Positions 43,196-54,133 of a stretch of 64,000 nucleotides of DNA are shown piece after piece. The notes beneath the pieces were generated by a model, which worked only from the letters and a program-made list of their open reading frames with translations, did no database searches and was not told where the DNA came from. This DNA comes from Syntrophotalea acetylenica. GTDB lineage: Bacteria > Desulfobacterota > Desulfuromonadia > Desulfuromonadales > Syntrophotaleaceae. The DNA lies in assembly GCF_001888165.1 (NCBI RefSeq), contig NZ_CP015455.1:2226001-2290000 (forward strand). The letters are read 5' to 3'. Every line of letters starts with the position of its first letter. Position 1 is the stretch's first letter. The position numbers and the translations under genes are program-made.

Positions 43196-44770
43196 TCAGG
43201 TCCCTTTACTGTCTTTGAGAAGCTTGTACAAAAAGGCGTCTATCAGGGCATAGTAGGAGGCATCGATGATGTTGTCACTGACTCCAACCGTGCCCCATCG
43301 CATGGTCTTGTCGCCCGATTCGATAAGCACGCGCGTCACCGACGCGGTGCCCCGGCCCGCCGGCAGCACCCTGACCTTGTAGTCAAGCAACTGCATTTCC
43401 TTGATCTGCGGGTAGAAGTTTTCCAGAGCCTTGCGCAAGGCGTGGTCCAGTGCATTCACCGGCCCGTTGCCTTCGGCGGCGGTATGCTCGACATGGCCGC
43501 CAACCTTGATCTGTACGGTAGCCTCGGAAAAGGGTTTTTCCTCCCCTTCGCGCTTGCTGTCGATGACACGGAAACCGACCACCGAAAAAAACGGCCGCAG
43601 CGTCCCCAAGGCCCTGCGCATCAGCAGGTCGAAGGAAGCCTCGGCTCCCTCAAACTGGTAGCCCTGGTTTTCAAGATCCTTGAGCCTTTCCAGAATCTCG
43701 ATGGTCAGAGGGTCCTTGCTGTCAAGCTTGATGTTGAACTGCTCGGCCTTGGCCAGAATGTTGGAGCGTCCGGACAGATCGGAGACCAGCACGCGACTGA
43801 CGTTGCCGACCCGTTCGGGACGGATGTGCTCATAGGTTTCGGCATGGCGTTGAATAGCGGAAACATGAACACCGCCTTTATGGGCAAAGGCCGAATTGCC
43901 GACATACGGCTGATGCTTGTTGGGCACCAGGTTGGCCAACTCGTAGACAAATCGCGAGACCTCCCGCAAAGAAACAAGCTGTTGGTCCGTGAGGCACTGC
44001 TTGCCCATTTTCAACATCAACGACGGGATAATGGAACACAGATTCGCGTTGCCACAGCGTTCGCCGAATCCGTTGATGGTACCCTGCACATGCACACAAC
44101 CGCAATCGATGGCCACCAGGGAATTGGCGACGGCGCATTCACTGTCGTTATGCGCATGAATACCCAGAGGGGTGGCAATATGCTTGCGCACCTCGGCAAT
44201 GATCGGCGGCAGCTCAAAGGGCAGCGTGCCGCCATTGGTATCGCACAGTACGATGCAATCCACTCCGGCGTCCTGAGCCGCCCTGAGGGTGTTAATGGCA
44301 TATTCGGGGTTGGCCTTGTAGCCGTCGAAAAAGTGTTCGGCGTCGTAAAAGACTTCGGCGACATTCTGCTTGAGATAGACCAGGGAATCATGGATGAGAT
44401 CCAGATTCTCCTGCAGGCCGATGCGCAAAGCTTCGCGTACGTGAAAATCCCACGTCTTGCCGAAAATCGTGATGACGTCCGGCTCGGCCTGGATCAGAGT
44501 GCGCAGGTTGTTGTCCTTTTCGGGCGTACTTTTGGCCCGGCGGGTCGAACCGAAGGCGGCGATTTTGGTCTGTTTGATGGATGCCTTGCGGATTTTTCGA
44601 AAAAAGTCGATATCCTTGGGATTGGATCCCGGCCATCCGCCCTCGATATAATGAATCCCCAGTTCGTCGAGTTTTTCCGCAATGCGGATCTTGTCCTCGA
44701 CCAGGAAGGATATTTCTTCGGCTTGGGTACCGTCTCTCAGGGTGGTGTCGTACAATCGAATCGCAGTCAT
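43196..44770 (-). CDS. cimA: Citramalate synthase
   Basis: 524 residues. It opens '[19 protein letters not shown]' (the DRE-TIM metallolyase motif), has 'HAHND' for metal binding, '[12 protein letters not shown]' and a C-terminal regulatory domain ('[22 protein letters not shown]'), as in CimA rather than LeuA. It condenses pyruvate with acetyl-CoA to citramalate, the first step of threonine-independent isoleucine synthesis, which is the main route in Geobacter relatives. GAGGTAGG precedes ATG 44770. It follows lysC by 43 bp. Confidence 0.93.
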   Translation of the reverse strand: MTAIRLYDTTLRDGTQAEEISFLVEDKIRIAEKLDELGIHYIEGGWPGSNPKDIDFFRKIRKASIKQTKIAAFGSTRRAKSTPEKDNNLRTLIQAEPDVITIFGKTWDFHVREALRIGLQENLDLIHDSLVYLKQNVAEVFYDAEHFFDGYKANPEYAINTLRAAQDAGVDCIVLCDTNGGTLPFELPPIIAEVRKHIATPLGIHAHNDSECAVANSLVAIDCGCVHVQGTINGFGERCGNANLCSIIPSLMLKMGKQCLTDQQLVSLREVSRFVYELANLVPNKHQPYVGNSAFAHKGGVHVSAIQRHAETYEHIRPERVGNVSRVLVSDLSGRSNILAKAEQFNIKLDSKDPLTIEILERLKDLENQGYQFEGAEASFDLLMRRALGTLRPFFSVVGFRVIDSKREGEEKPFSEATVQIKVGGHVEHTAAEGNGPVNALDHALRKALENFYPQIKEMQLLDYKVRVLPAGRGTASVTRVLIESGDKTMRWGTVGVSDNIIDASYYALIDAFLYKLLKDSKGT

Positions 44771-44813
44771 TGACCTACCTCGTGGCTGCCGCCGGACATC
44801 CGGTGGACAGTCT

Positions 44814-46046
44814 TCATTCAGCCCTGGTGTCTTTTTTGTCCAGACCGAAGGCCTGATGCAGAACGCGCACCGCCAGTTCCGTGTATTTGGCATCGACAAT
44901 GCACGAAACTTTAATCTCGCTGGTGGAGATCATCTGGATGTTGATACCCTCCTGGGAGAGCACCTGAAACATCTTGCTGGCGATGCCGGAATGGGAGCGC
45001 ATGCCAACCCCCACAATGGAAACCTTGGCAATGTTCTCGTCGCTGCGCACGCCAGCTGCGCCGATTTCCAGGGCGGTCTCCTCGACGGCCTTGAGGGCTT
45101 TTTTGAAATCGCCGTGCGGTACGGTAAAGGTCAGGTCGGTCAACCCGTCGTTGGACACGTTCTGGATAATCATGTCGATGGTAATATTGGCCGTGGTCAA
45201 AGGAGTGAACAGCCTGGCTGCGATCCCGGGTTTGTCCGGAACCCCCATTACGGAAATCTTGGCCTCGTCTTTGTTGTAGGTAATGCCCGAAACCAGAACG
45301 GTCTCCATATCCTCGTCCTCCTTGGTTACCAGGGTCCCTGGATTATCGTTAAAACTGGAACGCACGTGGACCACCACGCCGTATTTTTTTGCGAATTCCA
45401 CCGAGCGGATCTGCAGCACCTTGGCCCCGAGGGATGCCATTTCCAGCATCTCGTCGTAGGAAATTTTATCGATTTTGGTCGCATCGGTAACGATGCGCGG
45501 ATCGGTGGTATAGACGCCATCGACATCGGTATAAATTTCACAGACATCGGCCTTCAGCGCTGCGGCTACCGCCACGGCGGAGGTATCGGAGCCGCCGCGG
45601 CCGAGGGTGGTAAGGTTGCCTTCACGATCGACCCCCTGAAAACCGGCCACGACGATGATGTTGCCGTTTTTGAGATCCTCGCGAATATTTCTGTCACCGA
45701 TCTCCTCGATGCGCGCCTTGCTGAAGGTGCTGTCGGTAATAATAGGAATCTGGTGACCCAGATAGCTCTTGGCCTTGTACCCCATGGAATTCAGGCACAT
45801 GGACAGAAGCGAAATCGTGACCTGTTCGCCGGTGGCAACCAGGACATCGTATTCGCGCTCACTGGGAAAATCGCACATTTCATTGGCCAGGGTAACCAGC
45901 TTGTTGGTTTCCCCGGACATGGCCGACACGACCACCACCACATCGTTGCCGTCATCGTAGGTCTTGGCAACGCGACGGGCGACATTGCGGATCCTGTCCA
46001 CGGTTCCGACCGACGTCCCCCCATATTTCTGTACTACCAGGGCCAT
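44814..46046 (-). CDS. lysC: Aspartate kinase
   Basis: 410 residues. The catalytic domain opens '[20 protein letters not shown]' and contains '[19 protein letters not shown]'; the C-terminus carries two ACT domains ('[17 protein letters not shown]', '[19 protein letters not shown]') for feedback control by lysine or threonine. It phosphorylates aspartate at the head of lysine, threonine and methionine synthesis. GGAGGAAGG precedes ATG 46046. Confidence 0.95.
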   Translation of the reverse strand: MALVVQKYGGTSVGTVDRIRNVARRVAKTYDDGNDVVVVVSAMSGETNKLVTLANEMCDFPSEREYDVLVATGEQVTISLLSMCLNSMGYKAKSYLGHQIPIITDSTFSKARIEEIGDRNIREDLKNGNIIVVAGFQGVDREGNLTTLGRGGSDTSAVAVAAALKADVCEIYTDVDGVYTTDPRIVTDATKIDKISYDEMLEMASLGAKVLQIRSVEFAKKYGVVVHVRSSFNDNPGTLVTKEDEDMETVLVSGITYNKDEAKISVMGVPDKPGIAARLFTPLTTANITIDMIIQNVSNDGLTDLTFTVPHGDFKKALKAVEETALEIGAAGVRSDENIAKVSIVGVGMRSHSGIASKMFQVLSQEGINIQMISTSEIKVSCIVDAKYTELAVRVLHQAFGLDKKDTRAE

Positions 46047-46313
46047 AGTCCCCTTCCTCCTTTTCAATATGAAAAATCAGGCCGAGCGCCAACACCGGTT
46101 TGCATGCATCGGGTCGCTTGCCTGGATCCTTTCGGTCTGGTTCGGGCCGCGAGCCGTGCTTTCGCACCGGTCCGCGCCGTTCCCTGCCCTATACACAGCG
46201 TGGAAACAATGGCGTACCGGCAAGGCGAAAGTTTCTGCATAACAGGAATCCGGTTGCCGGTCAAAGTATTTTTGCCGGCAATGTCGATCTGATCAGGGTG
46301 TCCCCCCGGACCT

Positions 46314-46796
46314 TTATTTTTGCCCCTGCCAGGCAGACTGCAGAGCCCGCAGCAAACGCTCTCCCCCTGCGCCGATAGCGTGTACCCGGATGCTGCGACG
46401 ATCCATGCCCCGGTGACCGATATGAATATTCAGCCCGTCCTGGCACAGGTCCGGAAACCGCTCGGCCCATTCCACCACGGCGACACCGTCGCCGGGCAAA
46501 TAGTCATCCAGGCCCAGTTCTTCCAGTTCGTCGCGGTCGGCAAGACGATAAAGGTCGAAATGGTAAAGAGGCAGTCGCCCTGCATACTGGTTCATCAGGG
46601 TATAGGTAGGACTGGTGACGGCTTCATTCTCGGATACGCCAAGACCGCGGGCAATCCCCTGCGTCATGCAGGTTTTTCCGGCCCCCAGATCGCCGTTCAG
46701 CAAAATGACCGCGGGGGCGCCGATCATTCGTCCCAGCCAGCAACCGAATCGCTGGGTTTCCTCTGCCGAAACGGTATCGACCTGCCATTGCGTCAC
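46314..46796 (-). CDS. tsaE: tRNA threonylcarbamoyladenosine synthesis ATPase TsaE
   Basis: 160 residues from GTG 46796, the typical length. Walker A is GDLGAGKT, followed by 'VTSPTYTLMNQYAGRLPLYH' and 'FDLYRLADRDELEELGLDDY', 'VVEWAERFP'. TsaE drives the TsaB/TsaD step of t6A formation at position 37 of ANN-decoding tRNAs. It starts four bases after the AcpS-CBS stop. The 46070-46313 gap downstream before lysC holds no gene. Confidence 0.93.
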   Translation of the reverse strand: MTQWQVDTVSAEETQRFGCWLGRMIGAPAVILLNGDLGAGKTCMTQGIARGLGVSENEAVTSPTYTLMNQYAGRLPLYHFDLYRLADRDELEELGLDDYLPGDGVAVVEWAERFPDLCQDGLNIHIGHRGMDRRSIRVHAIGAGGERLLRALQSAWQGQK

Positions 46797-46800
46797 AGCG

Positions 46801-47673
46801 TTAAAGCTCCATACTGCGGATGATGTCAAGTCGCGCCACAACGCCAAGCAGTTTGCCCTTGTCAACCACCGGCACCATGTGAATCCCTTTGTCGAGCATC
46901 AGGGAAACGATTTCGGATACCGGCGCGTCAGGCGTGCAGGTGGCGACATCCCGGGTACAGATTTCCTGCACCAGGCGGGCGGTCATTTTCCGCACCTGCT
47001 CGGCAAAACGGTCCTCGCTTTCCAGGTAAACCACCCAGTCAAAGAGGGAAACCACTGTCGGGATGTGTAAAGCCTGATCCTGCGAGACAAGGTCGGTTTC
47101 CGTGACGATCCCCTGCAGCATCCCTTCATCGTCGACCACGGGCATGGCGCTGACTTTGGTCTTGACAAACAGGCGGGCGAGTTCCTCGACGCTGGTTTCC
47201 ATGGAAACCGTGTGCACATCAACGGTCATGATATCGCGGGCCTTCAGCATACTTGTATCCCTTTCGAAACGATTTGAAAAACAGACCTGCGCACTTTCAA
47301 AAACAACGGTGGCAAAAGCGTAATCCCCGTCGTGGGTGCAGGACAGCAGATGCCGCTTATGGCCGTTCTTTTCAAACAGCCGGGCGGCCTGCCCCTGCAG
47401 GGCCAAAGCCGGCTTGCCGGCTGCATCGCGCACCACGATTATGTCCCGCCAGCGGATGCCTTGCCGCAAACCGGTGCCAAGCGCCTTGAGAAAAGCCTCC
47501 TTGGCGGCATATCTCACCGCCAGATGCGGCGCCGGATCTTTTTTGGACAGACAGTATTCCCGCTCCGCATCGTCAAACAGGCGTTCCAGCAACGCAACCT
47601 TTCCTTCCAGCACAAAACGGCGAAACCGCCGCACGGCTACCAGGTCGTTGCCCAGGCCACTGATGCCGGTCAT
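46801..47673 (-). CDS. acpS: Holo-ACP synthase fused to a CBS-pair domain
   Basis: 290 residues. Residues 1-130 are AcpS: 'GLGNDLVAVRRF' holds the Mg-binding aspartate (the usual GID is GND here), and 'RYAAKEAFLKALGTG' and 'SCTHDGDYAFATVV' complete the site that transfers phosphopantetheine to acyl carrier protein. Residues 143-290 form two CBS motifs ('MLKARDIMTVDVHTVSMETS' to 'LLGVVARLDIIRSM'), which bind adenosyl ligands. The CBS part has its own AAAGGGAT and ATG at residue 141, so it may also be made alone. The junction is discussed in the findings. Confidence 0.85.
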   Translation of the reverse strand: MTGISGLGNDLVAVRRFRRFVLEGKVALLERLFDDAEREYCLSKKDPAPHLAVRYAAKEAFLKALGTGLRQGIRWRDIIVVRDAAGKPALALQGQAARLFEKNGHKRHLLSCTHDGDYAFATVVFESAQVCFSNRFERDTSMLKARDIMTVDVHTVSMETSVEELARLFVKTKVSAMPVVDDEGMLQGIVTETDLVSQDQALHIPTVVSLFDWVVYLESEDRFAEQVRKMTARLVQEICTRDVATCTPDAPVSEIVSLMLDKGIHMVPVVDKGKLLGVVARLDIIRSMEL

Positions 47674-47674
47674 A

Positions 47675-48394
47675 TCAGGCGTCGCCCACCAATGCTTTCA
47701 TCTCTCGTACCGCCCTCTCCAGGCCGACCAGAACGGCGCGCGAAATGATACTGTGCCCGATGTTGAACTCCCGGATGCCGCCGAGGGCGGCGACCGGCTT
47801 AATGTTGAAATAGGTCAGACCGTGTCCGGCATGCACCTTCAGCCCGAGCTTGTTGCCGGCCCTGATCGCGGCGGCGATCTTGTCGAGTTCCTTCTGACGC
47901 GTGAGCGGGCAGGCAGCATCGCAGTAGCTGCCGGTGTGAATTTCCACAGCGTCGGCCCCAAGCCGGTGCGACGCCTTGACCTGTTCCAGATCGGGATCGA
48001 TGAACAGACTCACGCTGATGCCGCCTTGTCGCAAAAGATCCACGTGTTTTTTCAGCGGCTCCCGCAAGAGCGCCACATTCAGGCCGCCTTCGGTTGTCAG
48101 TTCCTGTCGCTTTTCCGGAACCAGGGTCGCCGCGTCGGGCAGTATCTTGAGAGCGATCCCGACCATTTCGTCGGTAGCTGCCATCTCCAGATTGAGTGGC
48201 ACCTTGGCGGTCTGCCGCAGCAGCTCCACATCGCGGTCCTGGATATGCCGACGGTCTTCCCTCAGATGGATGGTAATGCCGTCGGCACCGCCCAGTTCCG
48301 CCAGAGCTGCCGCCGTTACAGGATCGGGCTCGCTGGTGCCGCGCGCCTGCCGGATGGTCGCCACGTGATCCACATTTACGCCAAGCAATGCCAC
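47675..48394 (-). CDS. pdxJ: Pyridoxine 5'-phosphate synthase
   Basis: 239 residues, full length. Family signature at the N-terminus '[20 protein letters not shown]', then '[20 protein letters not shown]', 'TEGGLNV' and 'GHGLTYFNI' and '[18 protein letters not shown]'. It condenses 3-amino-2-oxopropyl phosphate with deoxyxylulose phosphate to make vitamin B6 phosphate. The start is a GTG with AAAGGAG located inside the glmM 3' end, so the two are coupled. Confidence 0.95.
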   Translation of the reverse strand: MALLGVNVDHVATIRQARGTSEPDPVTAAALAELGGADGITIHLREDRRHIQDRDVELLRQTAKVPLNLEMAATDEMVGIALKILPDAATLVPEKRQELTTEGGLNVALLREPLKKHVDLLRQGGISVSLFIDPDLEQVKASHRLGADAVEIHTGSYCDAACPLTRQKELDKIAAAIRAGNKLGLKVHAGHGLTYFNIKPVAALGGIREFNIGHSIISRAVLVGLERAVREMKALVGDA

Positions 48395-48396
48395 GG

Positions 48397-49776
48397 TTAG
48401 TGCTCCTTTGTCCCAACGCCCAGATGCCGGTCGATGACGTCGGCGATTTCCTGGGCCATTTCAGTAATCTGAAGCTCGTCCTGGCCTTCCAGCATAATGC
48501 GCAGCAGCGGTTCGGTCCCCGAATACCGGATCAGCACCCGCCCGCTATCCGCCAGTTTTTCCTCGGCAGCCTTGATGGTCCGGGAAATTTCAGGAACGAT
48601 ATAAATATCCTGACGGCTTGCCACCCGCACATTCAGCAGAACCTGGGGCAGCGCCGTCATGACGCCGGAAAGCTCCGACAGGGGCTTGCCGGTACGCTGC
48701 ATGATGGCCAGCAACTGCAGGGCCGAAACCATGCCGTCACCGGTGGTGTTGTGCTCGAGAAAAATCATGTGGCCGGATTGCTCGCCGCCGAGGTTGTAGC
48801 CGCCGCGGCGCATCTCCTCCACCACATAGCGATCGCCGACGGCGGTCTTGATCACACGGCCACCGGCGTTGCGCAAGGCAATATCGAGCCCCATGTTGCT
48901 CATCACGGTCGCCACCAGGGTGCGATGCGCCAGTTTACCTTGCTGCAGCATGTCGAGACTGCAAATCGCCATGATATGGTCGCCATCAACCTCCTGGCCC
49001 TGCTCGTCGACAAAGATGACCCGGTCGGCGTCGCCGTCCAGCGCCATGCCCAGATGTGCGCCGTGCTCCTTGACGGCCCTGGCGATCACTTCCGGATACA
49101 GAGAACCGCAACCCGCGTTGATATTGGAGCCGTTGGGCTTGATCCCCAGCGGGATCACCTCGGCGCCCAGTTCCTCAAGCACCGCAGGCGCAACCTTGTA
49201 GGCGGCGCCGTTGGCACAATCCAGAACAATCTTCAGGCCGTTGAGATCCAGCTTGTGAGGAAAGGAGTTTTTTAAAAACACCACATAACGACCACAGGCA
49301 TCATCGATGCGAAAAGCCTTACCCACCTCATCGGCCACCGGCCGCAACGAATCGATTTCGTTACTAAAAATCAGTTTTTCGATTTCCAGTTCGGTATCGT
49401 CCGGCAGTTTGAAACCGTCGGCGGAAAAGAATTTGATGCCATTGTCCTGATAGGGGTTGTGGGACGCGGAAATAACCACGCCTGCGTCGGCCCGCATGGA
49501 TGAGGTGATAAAGGCAATGCCTGGTGTCGGCAGCGGGCCAACCAGCAGAACATCCACCCCCATGGAACAAATGCCTGCCACAAGAGCGTTTTCAATCATG
49601 TACCCCGACAGGCGCGTGTCCTTGCCAATCACGATGCGATGTCGGCGATGCCTGTCCTTCTTGAATACGTGGGCAGCAGCCCTGCCAAGCTGCATGGCGA
49701 TTTCGGTGGTCATGGGGTAAATATTGGCCACACCACGGACACCGTCCGTGCCGAACAATTTCTTTTTCATGATCAT
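48397..49776 (-). CDS. glmM: Phosphoglucosamine mutase
   Basis: 459 residues. '[13 protein letters not shown]' at the N-terminus, the phosphoserine loop '[17 protein letters not shown]', the metal site '[13 protein letters not shown]' and the sugar loop 'GEQSGHMIF'. It interconverts glucosamine 6- and 1-phosphate for peptidoglycan and LPS synthesis. It follows cdaA-cdaR, the arrangement known from many bacteria where c-di-AMP synthase contacts GlmM. Confidence 0.96.
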   Translation of the reverse strand: MIMKKKLFGTDGVRGVANIYPMTTEIAMQLGRAAAHVFKKDRHRRHRIVIGKDTRLSGYMIENALVAGICSMGVDVLLVGPLPTPGIAFITSSMRADAGVVISASHNPYQDNGIKFFSADGFKLPDDTELEIEKLIFSNEIDSLRPVADEVGKAFRIDDACGRYVVFLKNSFPHKLDLNGLKIVLDCANGAAYKVAPAVLEELGAEVIPLGIKPNGSNINAGCGSLYPEVIARAVKEHGAHLGMALDGDADRVIFVDEQGQEVDGDHIMAICSLDMLQQGKLAHRTLVATVMSNMGLDIALRNAGGRVIKTAVGDRYVVEEMRRGGYNLGGEQSGHMIFLEHNTTGDGMVSALQLLAIMQRTGKPLSELSGVMTALPQVLLNVRVASRQDIYIVPEISRTIKAAEEKLADSGRVLIRYSGTEPLLRIMLEGQDELQITEMAQEIADVIDRHLGVGTKEH

Positions 49777-49806
49777 GGTAATTGTCTGTCTCCTGACAAA
49801 ACTATA

Positions 49807-50460
49807 TCAATTTCCGGAACGCCGCCCGATCATAACTTTGATTTCAACGTCTCCGGGGTCTTTGATCCAGCTGAATTTCCTGCCGTACCTCAGGGGAACC
49901 CTGCCGGCCAGATTGCCGGTTGCGCCTTCAATGCTGAATGGCGCTGTTTCCACACGCTGCAGTGAATCCAGTTCGCTTTCGGCCCCTTCAACCACCAGCG
50001 ATTCGGGCACGGCAGCCACCTTCCGCACCTCAAAGCCGGCAGCCGGACGTCCGGCAAGAACCGGTTTGACCGGCACCTGTTTGCTTCGGATCCGATCCAC
50101 GAGAATGTCGACATAGGATGGGGTAAGCCGCGTCACCTTGAGAGGCGCGGGAATATCGAGACGTTCCTCCAGGCGTTTGTAGGAAGTCAGCCCGGCAGGG
50201 AGATCCTTGAGATCCACAGTAATGCGCATGTCTTCCGCACGCAGATTCATCAGCAGAGTACGGGGCCCGTTGATGCGTACCTCCACTTCGGAAGGCACCT
50301 CGTTGGCGACCATCATCCCCTTGGGAACATTCGTGATCTCCAACGGCACGGCATAGGACCGCTCCAGCTTGCGCTCGCCCATGACAAAAAACCACAGGAT
50401 CAGCGCAAAAACCAGTGACAGCACCTTCAATGCCCAGTTTTCCGTCAGTATTTTAAGCAT
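49807..50460 (-). CDS. cdaR: CdaR-like YbbR-domain regulator of diadenylate cyclase
   Basis: 217 residues. One N-terminal membrane helix ('WALKVLSLVFALILWFFVMG') anchors two YbbR-type beta domains outside the cytosol ('YAVPLEITNVPKGMMVANEV', 'RINGP', 'PSYVDILVDRI'). CdaR modulates CdaA. The ATG at 50460 is two bases after the cdaA stop, so the two are coupled. Confidence 0.88.
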   Translation of the reverse strand: MLKILTENWALKVLSLVFALILWFFVMGERKLERSYAVPLEITNVPKGMMVANEVPSEVEVRINGPRTLLMNLRAEDMRITVDLKDLPAGLTSYKRLEERLDIPAPLKVTRLTPSYVDILVDRIRSKQVPVKPVLAGRPAAGFEVRKVAAVPESLVVEGAESELDSLQRVETAPFSIEGATGNLAGRVPLRYGRKFSWIKDPGDVEIKVMIGRRSGN

Positions 50461-50462
50461 GA

Positions 50463-51239
50463 TCACTTTTTCTTCCGGGGTTCAAGAAGGGATTTGAGCA
50501 CCCTGGTCAAAGAGGTGGAATCGAGATCACGGGTAATCCGCCCGGCGACAACCATGGAAATTTTCCCGGTTTCCTCGGACACCACGATGGCTACGGCGTC
50601 GACCAGCTCGGTCAGGCCAATGGCCGCCCGATGCCGGGTTCCGAGGGATTTGCTGATATCCGGATTCTGCGACAGGGGGAGAAAACACCCGGCCCGCGTC
50701 AACCGCCCCTGCTGCAGCACCAGGGCGCCATCATGCAACGGTGAATAGGGCAAAAAGACGGAGGTGATCAGATCACTTGTCACCTTGGCGTCGATTTCGG
50801 TCCCGACTTCCAGAAAATCCTTGATCCCGGTCTCCCGCTCGATGACCAGCAGAGCGCCAATGCGCCGATTGGCCATATTCACACAGGCTTTGACAAGTTC
50901 GGCAATGACTTCGTTTTCTTCCCGAAAAGACAGATCGGTAAAAAACGGGTTGGCGCCGACATGAATCAGAGCCCGGCGGATGTCGTTCTGGAACAGCACG
51001 ACAATCACCAGAATGATGGATGACAGGAAATTGTCGAGAATCCAGTGCAGCGTATAGAGACCGGCAACCTGGGAACTCACGTACACCAGCAAAATAACCG
51101 CCAGCCCGAACAGCATCTGAACGGCTCGGGTTCCCTTGATCAGCAGAATGATGCGGTAAATGATAAAAGCGACGATAATCACATCGAGCGGATCGAGCAA
51201 CCACCTGAAATTCTGAATAAAATCTAGAAATCCGCTCAT
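50463..51239 (-). CDS. cdaA: Diadenylate cyclase CdaA
   Basis: 258 residues. Three N-terminal membrane helices, then the DAC domain with the catalytic DGA (170-172, in 'PYSPLHDGALV') and RHR (202-204, in 'LGTRHRAAIG') motifs. It makes c-di-AMP from two ATP. The cdaA-cdaR-glmM order is the classic one. In Gram-negative anaerobes c-di-AMP commonly controls osmolyte and potassium balance. Confidence 0.95.
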   Translation of the reverse strand: MSGFLDFIQNFRWLLDPLDVIIVAFIIYRIILLIKGTRAVQMLFGLAVILLVYVSSQVAGLYTLHWILDNFLSSIILVIVVLFQNDIRRALIHVGANPFFTDLSFREENEVIAELVKACVNMANRRIGALLVIERETGIKDFLEVGTEIDAKVTSDLITSVFLPYSPLHDGALVLQQGRLTRAGCFLPLSQNPDISKSLGTRHRAAIGLTELVDAVAIVVSEETGKISMVVAGRITRDLDSTSLTRVLKSLLEPRKKK

Positions 51240-51266
51240 TTTTAATATCCATCACAGGACAAGGGA

Positions 51267-52187
51267 TCAAGGACGGCGCCGGTGCACCACAGCCCAGGCC
51301 ATCAGAGCCGCCTCCCTGGCGGGCCGCACATCATGTACCCGAAAAATCTGTACGCCGCTCGCCACGCCCAGCGCCACCGTGGCCAGGGTACCGTAGAGAC
51401 GTTCCGCAGGATCGGACTGTCCCACGACCTGGCCGATGCATCCTTTGCGCGAGGTGCCAAGCAGCACCGGCAGACCCAGGACGAGAAGCTCTCTCAAACG
51501 ATGCAGAATCTCGAGATTGCCGGCCAGATCCTTGCCAAAACCTATACCCGGATCGATCGCGAGTCGACAGCGGGGGATACCCGCGGCTTCGGCACGAGCC
51601 ACCGCTTTGCGCAGGTAATTGACGATATCGGCAAAAAGATCCCCGTAGGCGGTATCGGCCTGCATCGCCTCGGGTTTGCCCCGGGTATGCATCAGAAAAG
51701 CCCCGGCCCCGCAAGCCGCAACCGTATCGGCCATCGCCGGATCAAAGGCAAAGCCACTGATGTCGTTGATGAAATCGGCACCGGCGGCAACCGCGGCGCG
51801 AGCCACGACGCTTTTATTGGTGTCGACAGACAAAGGGCACGGCAACTCCCGGGACAGGATCTCGACGACCGGCACGATCCTGTCGAGTTCCTCCTGCTCG
51901 CTGATCAGCGCCGCCCCCGGCCGGGTGCTTTCTCCGCCAACATCGATCAGGTCCGCCCCTTCGTCCAGCATGCGCCGAGCCCGGCCAAGGGCATCGTCAA
52001 TCGACGTCGCGCGGCTACCGGAGTAAAAGGAATCGGGGGTTATGTTGAGGATTCCCATGATCAGGGGACGTTCCAGATCCAGTCGGCAGCGGCGTCCCCG
52101 CAGGATTGTCGGCACCGGAAAAACGTCGAACGGCCCCCCTTCCTCCGGCAAGTCCGCAGGCTTGTCTGGAAACCGGTGGGAAGCCAT
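51267..52187 (-). CDS. folP: Dihydropteroate synthase
   Basis: 306 residues. 'MGILNITPDSFYSGS' and 'GADLIDVGGESTRPGA' are the two DHPS signatures; 'SVDTNKSVVARAAVAAGADF' and 'RVHDV' complete the pterin site. It joins p-aminobenzoate to hydroxymethyl-dihydropterin, so it works with pabB and pabC in this same window. It starts in the TGATG overlap with the ftsH stop. Confidence 0.95.
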   Translation of the reverse strand: MASHRFPDKPADLPEEGGPFDVFPVPTILRGRRCRLDLERPLIMGILNITPDSFYSGSRATSIDDALGRARRMLDEGADLIDVGGESTRPGAALISEQEELDRIVPVVEILSRELPCPLSVDTNKSVVARAAVAAGADFINDISGFAFDPAMADTVAACGAGAFLMHTRGKPEAMQADTAYGDLFADIVNYLRKAVARAEAAGIPRCRLAIDPGIGFGKDLAGNLEILHRLRELLVLGLPVLLGTSRKGCIGQVVGQSDPAERLYGTLATVALGVASGVQIFRVHDVRPAREAALMAWAVVHRRRP

Positions 52188-54037
52188 CACACCTCAACCG
52201 TCGCCGTATTCTCCGGTGTGCCGGCAGAGGTTTCGTTGCCGGCGGGCGCCGACTCACCGAAAATCATGCGACGTACCTCTCCACCGTCAATGGTTTCGCG
52301 CTCCAGCAATGCTTCGGCCACCGCGACCAGCCCATCGCGGTGATTGGACAGAATCTGTCGCGCCTTGTCGTAACTTTCCCGAACGATGCGGCGGATTTCG
52401 TTGTCGATTTCGACAGCCGTCGCCTCGCTGTAATTGCGGGCATGCCCCAGATCCCGTCCCAGGAATACCTCGCCTTCCTTCTCTCCGAAAGCCAGCGGAC
52501 CGATCTTGGCGCTCATTCCCCACTCACATACCATCTTGCGGGCAATATGGGTAGCCCGTTCGATGTCGTTGCTGGCGCCGCTGGTCACCTCGTCAAACAT
52601 CAGTTCTTCAGCGACACGACCTGCAAGCAGGCCGCAAATAGCGGTTTCCAGCCCGATGCGGGACTGGTTGTATTTTTCCTCCTCGGGAAGAAACATGGTC
52701 ACCCCCAGGGCCCGACCGCGGGGAATGATGGACACCTTGTGCACCGGGTCGGCCTCCGGCAGAAACAACGGCACGATGGCATGACCCGCCTCGTGATAGG
52801 CGGTAACGCGCTTTTCCTTTTCGGTAATCACCAGCGAACGGCGCTCTGCACCCATGAGAACCTTGTCCTTGGCCGCTTCCAGATCCTGCATATCGACCTT
52901 GTCCTTGTTCTGGCGGGCAGCCAGCAACGCGGCTTCGTTGATCAGATTGGCCAGATCGGCGCCCGAAAAACCGGGCGTGCTTTTGGCGACCACATCGAGG
53001 TTGACATCGGAGCCAAGGGGCACCTTGCGCGCATGAACATCGAGAATCATGGCGCGGCCCTTGATGTCCGGACGCGGCACCACCACCTGGCGGTCGAAAC
53101 GCCCGGGCCGCAGCAGAGCAGGATCCAGCACGTCGGGTCGGTTGGTGGCGGCGATCAGGATAACGCCCTCGTTGGACTCGAAGCCGTCCATTTCCACCAG
53201 CAGTTGATTGAGGGTCTGTTCCCGCTCGTCATGCCCGCCGCCCAGGCCGGCGCCACGATGCCGGCCCACCGCATCGATCTCGTCGATGAAGATGATGCAG
53301 GGAGCGTTTTTCTTACCCTGCAGAAACAGGTCGCGCACCCGACTGGCGCCAACCCCGACGAACATTTCCACAAAGTCGGAGCCGGAAATGGAAAAAAAGG
53401 GCACCCCCGCCTCCCCGGCAATGGCCCGCCCCAGAAGCGTCTTGCCGGTACCGGGGGGCCCCACCAGCAAAACCCCTTTGGGAATGCGCCCGCCGAGGCG
53501 TGAAAATTTCTTGGGATCCTTGAGAAACGCCACGATTTCCTGCAGCTCATCCTTGGCTTCGTCGATGCCGGCCACATCCTTGAAGGTCACCTGGTTCCCG
53601 CTTTCGGTAAGCAGACGTGCCCGGCTTTTGCCGAAACTCATGGCCTTGCCGCCACTGGACTGCATCTGCCGGATGAAGAAAATCCACACCCCGATAAACA
53701 AAATGATCGGCCCCCAGTAAAACAACAGCGACATCCAGAAACCCCGATCCTCCTCGGGTTTGGCCTGAATGGTGACCCCCTTGTCGCGCAGTACTTGGAC
53801 CAACCGTGGGTCGTCGGGCGCAAAGGTCCTGAAGGCATTGCCTTCCTGGTCCTTGCCCTCGATATTCGGACCTTCCAGAACGACTTCCTTTACCGTCCCG
53901 TCTTCCACGGCATCGAGAAACGCCGTGTAGGATATCGCTTTGGGCTCATCTTTGGAGGTGGTCATCAGGTTGAACAGGGTGATCATGACCAGGGATATAA
54001 CCAACCAAAGTGCCAGGTTCTTGAAAATCGGATTCAC
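52187..54037 (-). CDS. ftsH: ATP-dependent zinc metalloprotease FtsH
   Basis: 616 residues. Two N-terminal membrane helices (about 7-25 and 101-122) flank a small periplasmic domain; the AAA+ module has Walker A GPPGTGKT (193-200) and '[12 protein letters not shown]'; the protease site is HEAGH (415-419). It degrades misfolded membrane proteins and regulators such as LpxC. It lies between tilS and folP, as in many bacteria. Confidence 0.97.
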   Translation of the reverse strand: MNPIFKNLALWLVISLVMITLFNLMTTSKDEPKAISYTAFLDAVEDGTVKEVVLEGPNIEGKDQEGNAFRTFAPDDPRLVQVLRDKGVTIQAKPEEDRGFWMSLLFYWGPIILFIGVWIFFIRQMQSSGGKAMSFGKSRARLLTESGNQVTFKDVAGIDEAKDELQEIVAFLKDPKKFSRLGGRIPKGVLLVGPPGTGKTLLGRAIAGEAGVPFFSISGSDFVEMFVGVGASRVRDLFLQGKKNAPCIIFIDEIDAVGRHRGAGLGGGHDEREQTLNQLLVEMDGFESNEGVILIAATNRPDVLDPALLRPGRFDRQVVVPRPDIKGRAMILDVHARKVPLGSDVNLDVVAKSTPGFSGADLANLINEAALLAARQNKDKVDMQDLEAAKDKVLMGAERRSLVITEKEKRVTAYHEAGHAIVPLFLPEADPVHKVSIIPRGRALGVTMFLPEEEKYNQSRIGLETAICGLLAGRVAEELMFDEVTSGASNDIERATHIARKMVCEWGMSAKIGPLAFGEKEGEVFLGRDLGHARNYSEATAVEIDNEIRRIVRESYDKARQILSNHRDGLVAVAEALLERETIDGGEVRRMIFGESAPAGNETSAGTPENTATVEV

Positions 54038-54133
54038 TCTTCCCCCTTACTTTGCGCAGTGCGACCCCCTCTATGCCAAAATAGGGCCAAAACCACTGAA
54101 ATGTTTTCGAAATTTATCATAATCCCCATGGTT

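Noticed and set aside
44682-46292. A 536-codon open frame on the plus strand opposite lysC
   Set aside because: It is the complement of clear lysC coding sequence and has no family features.
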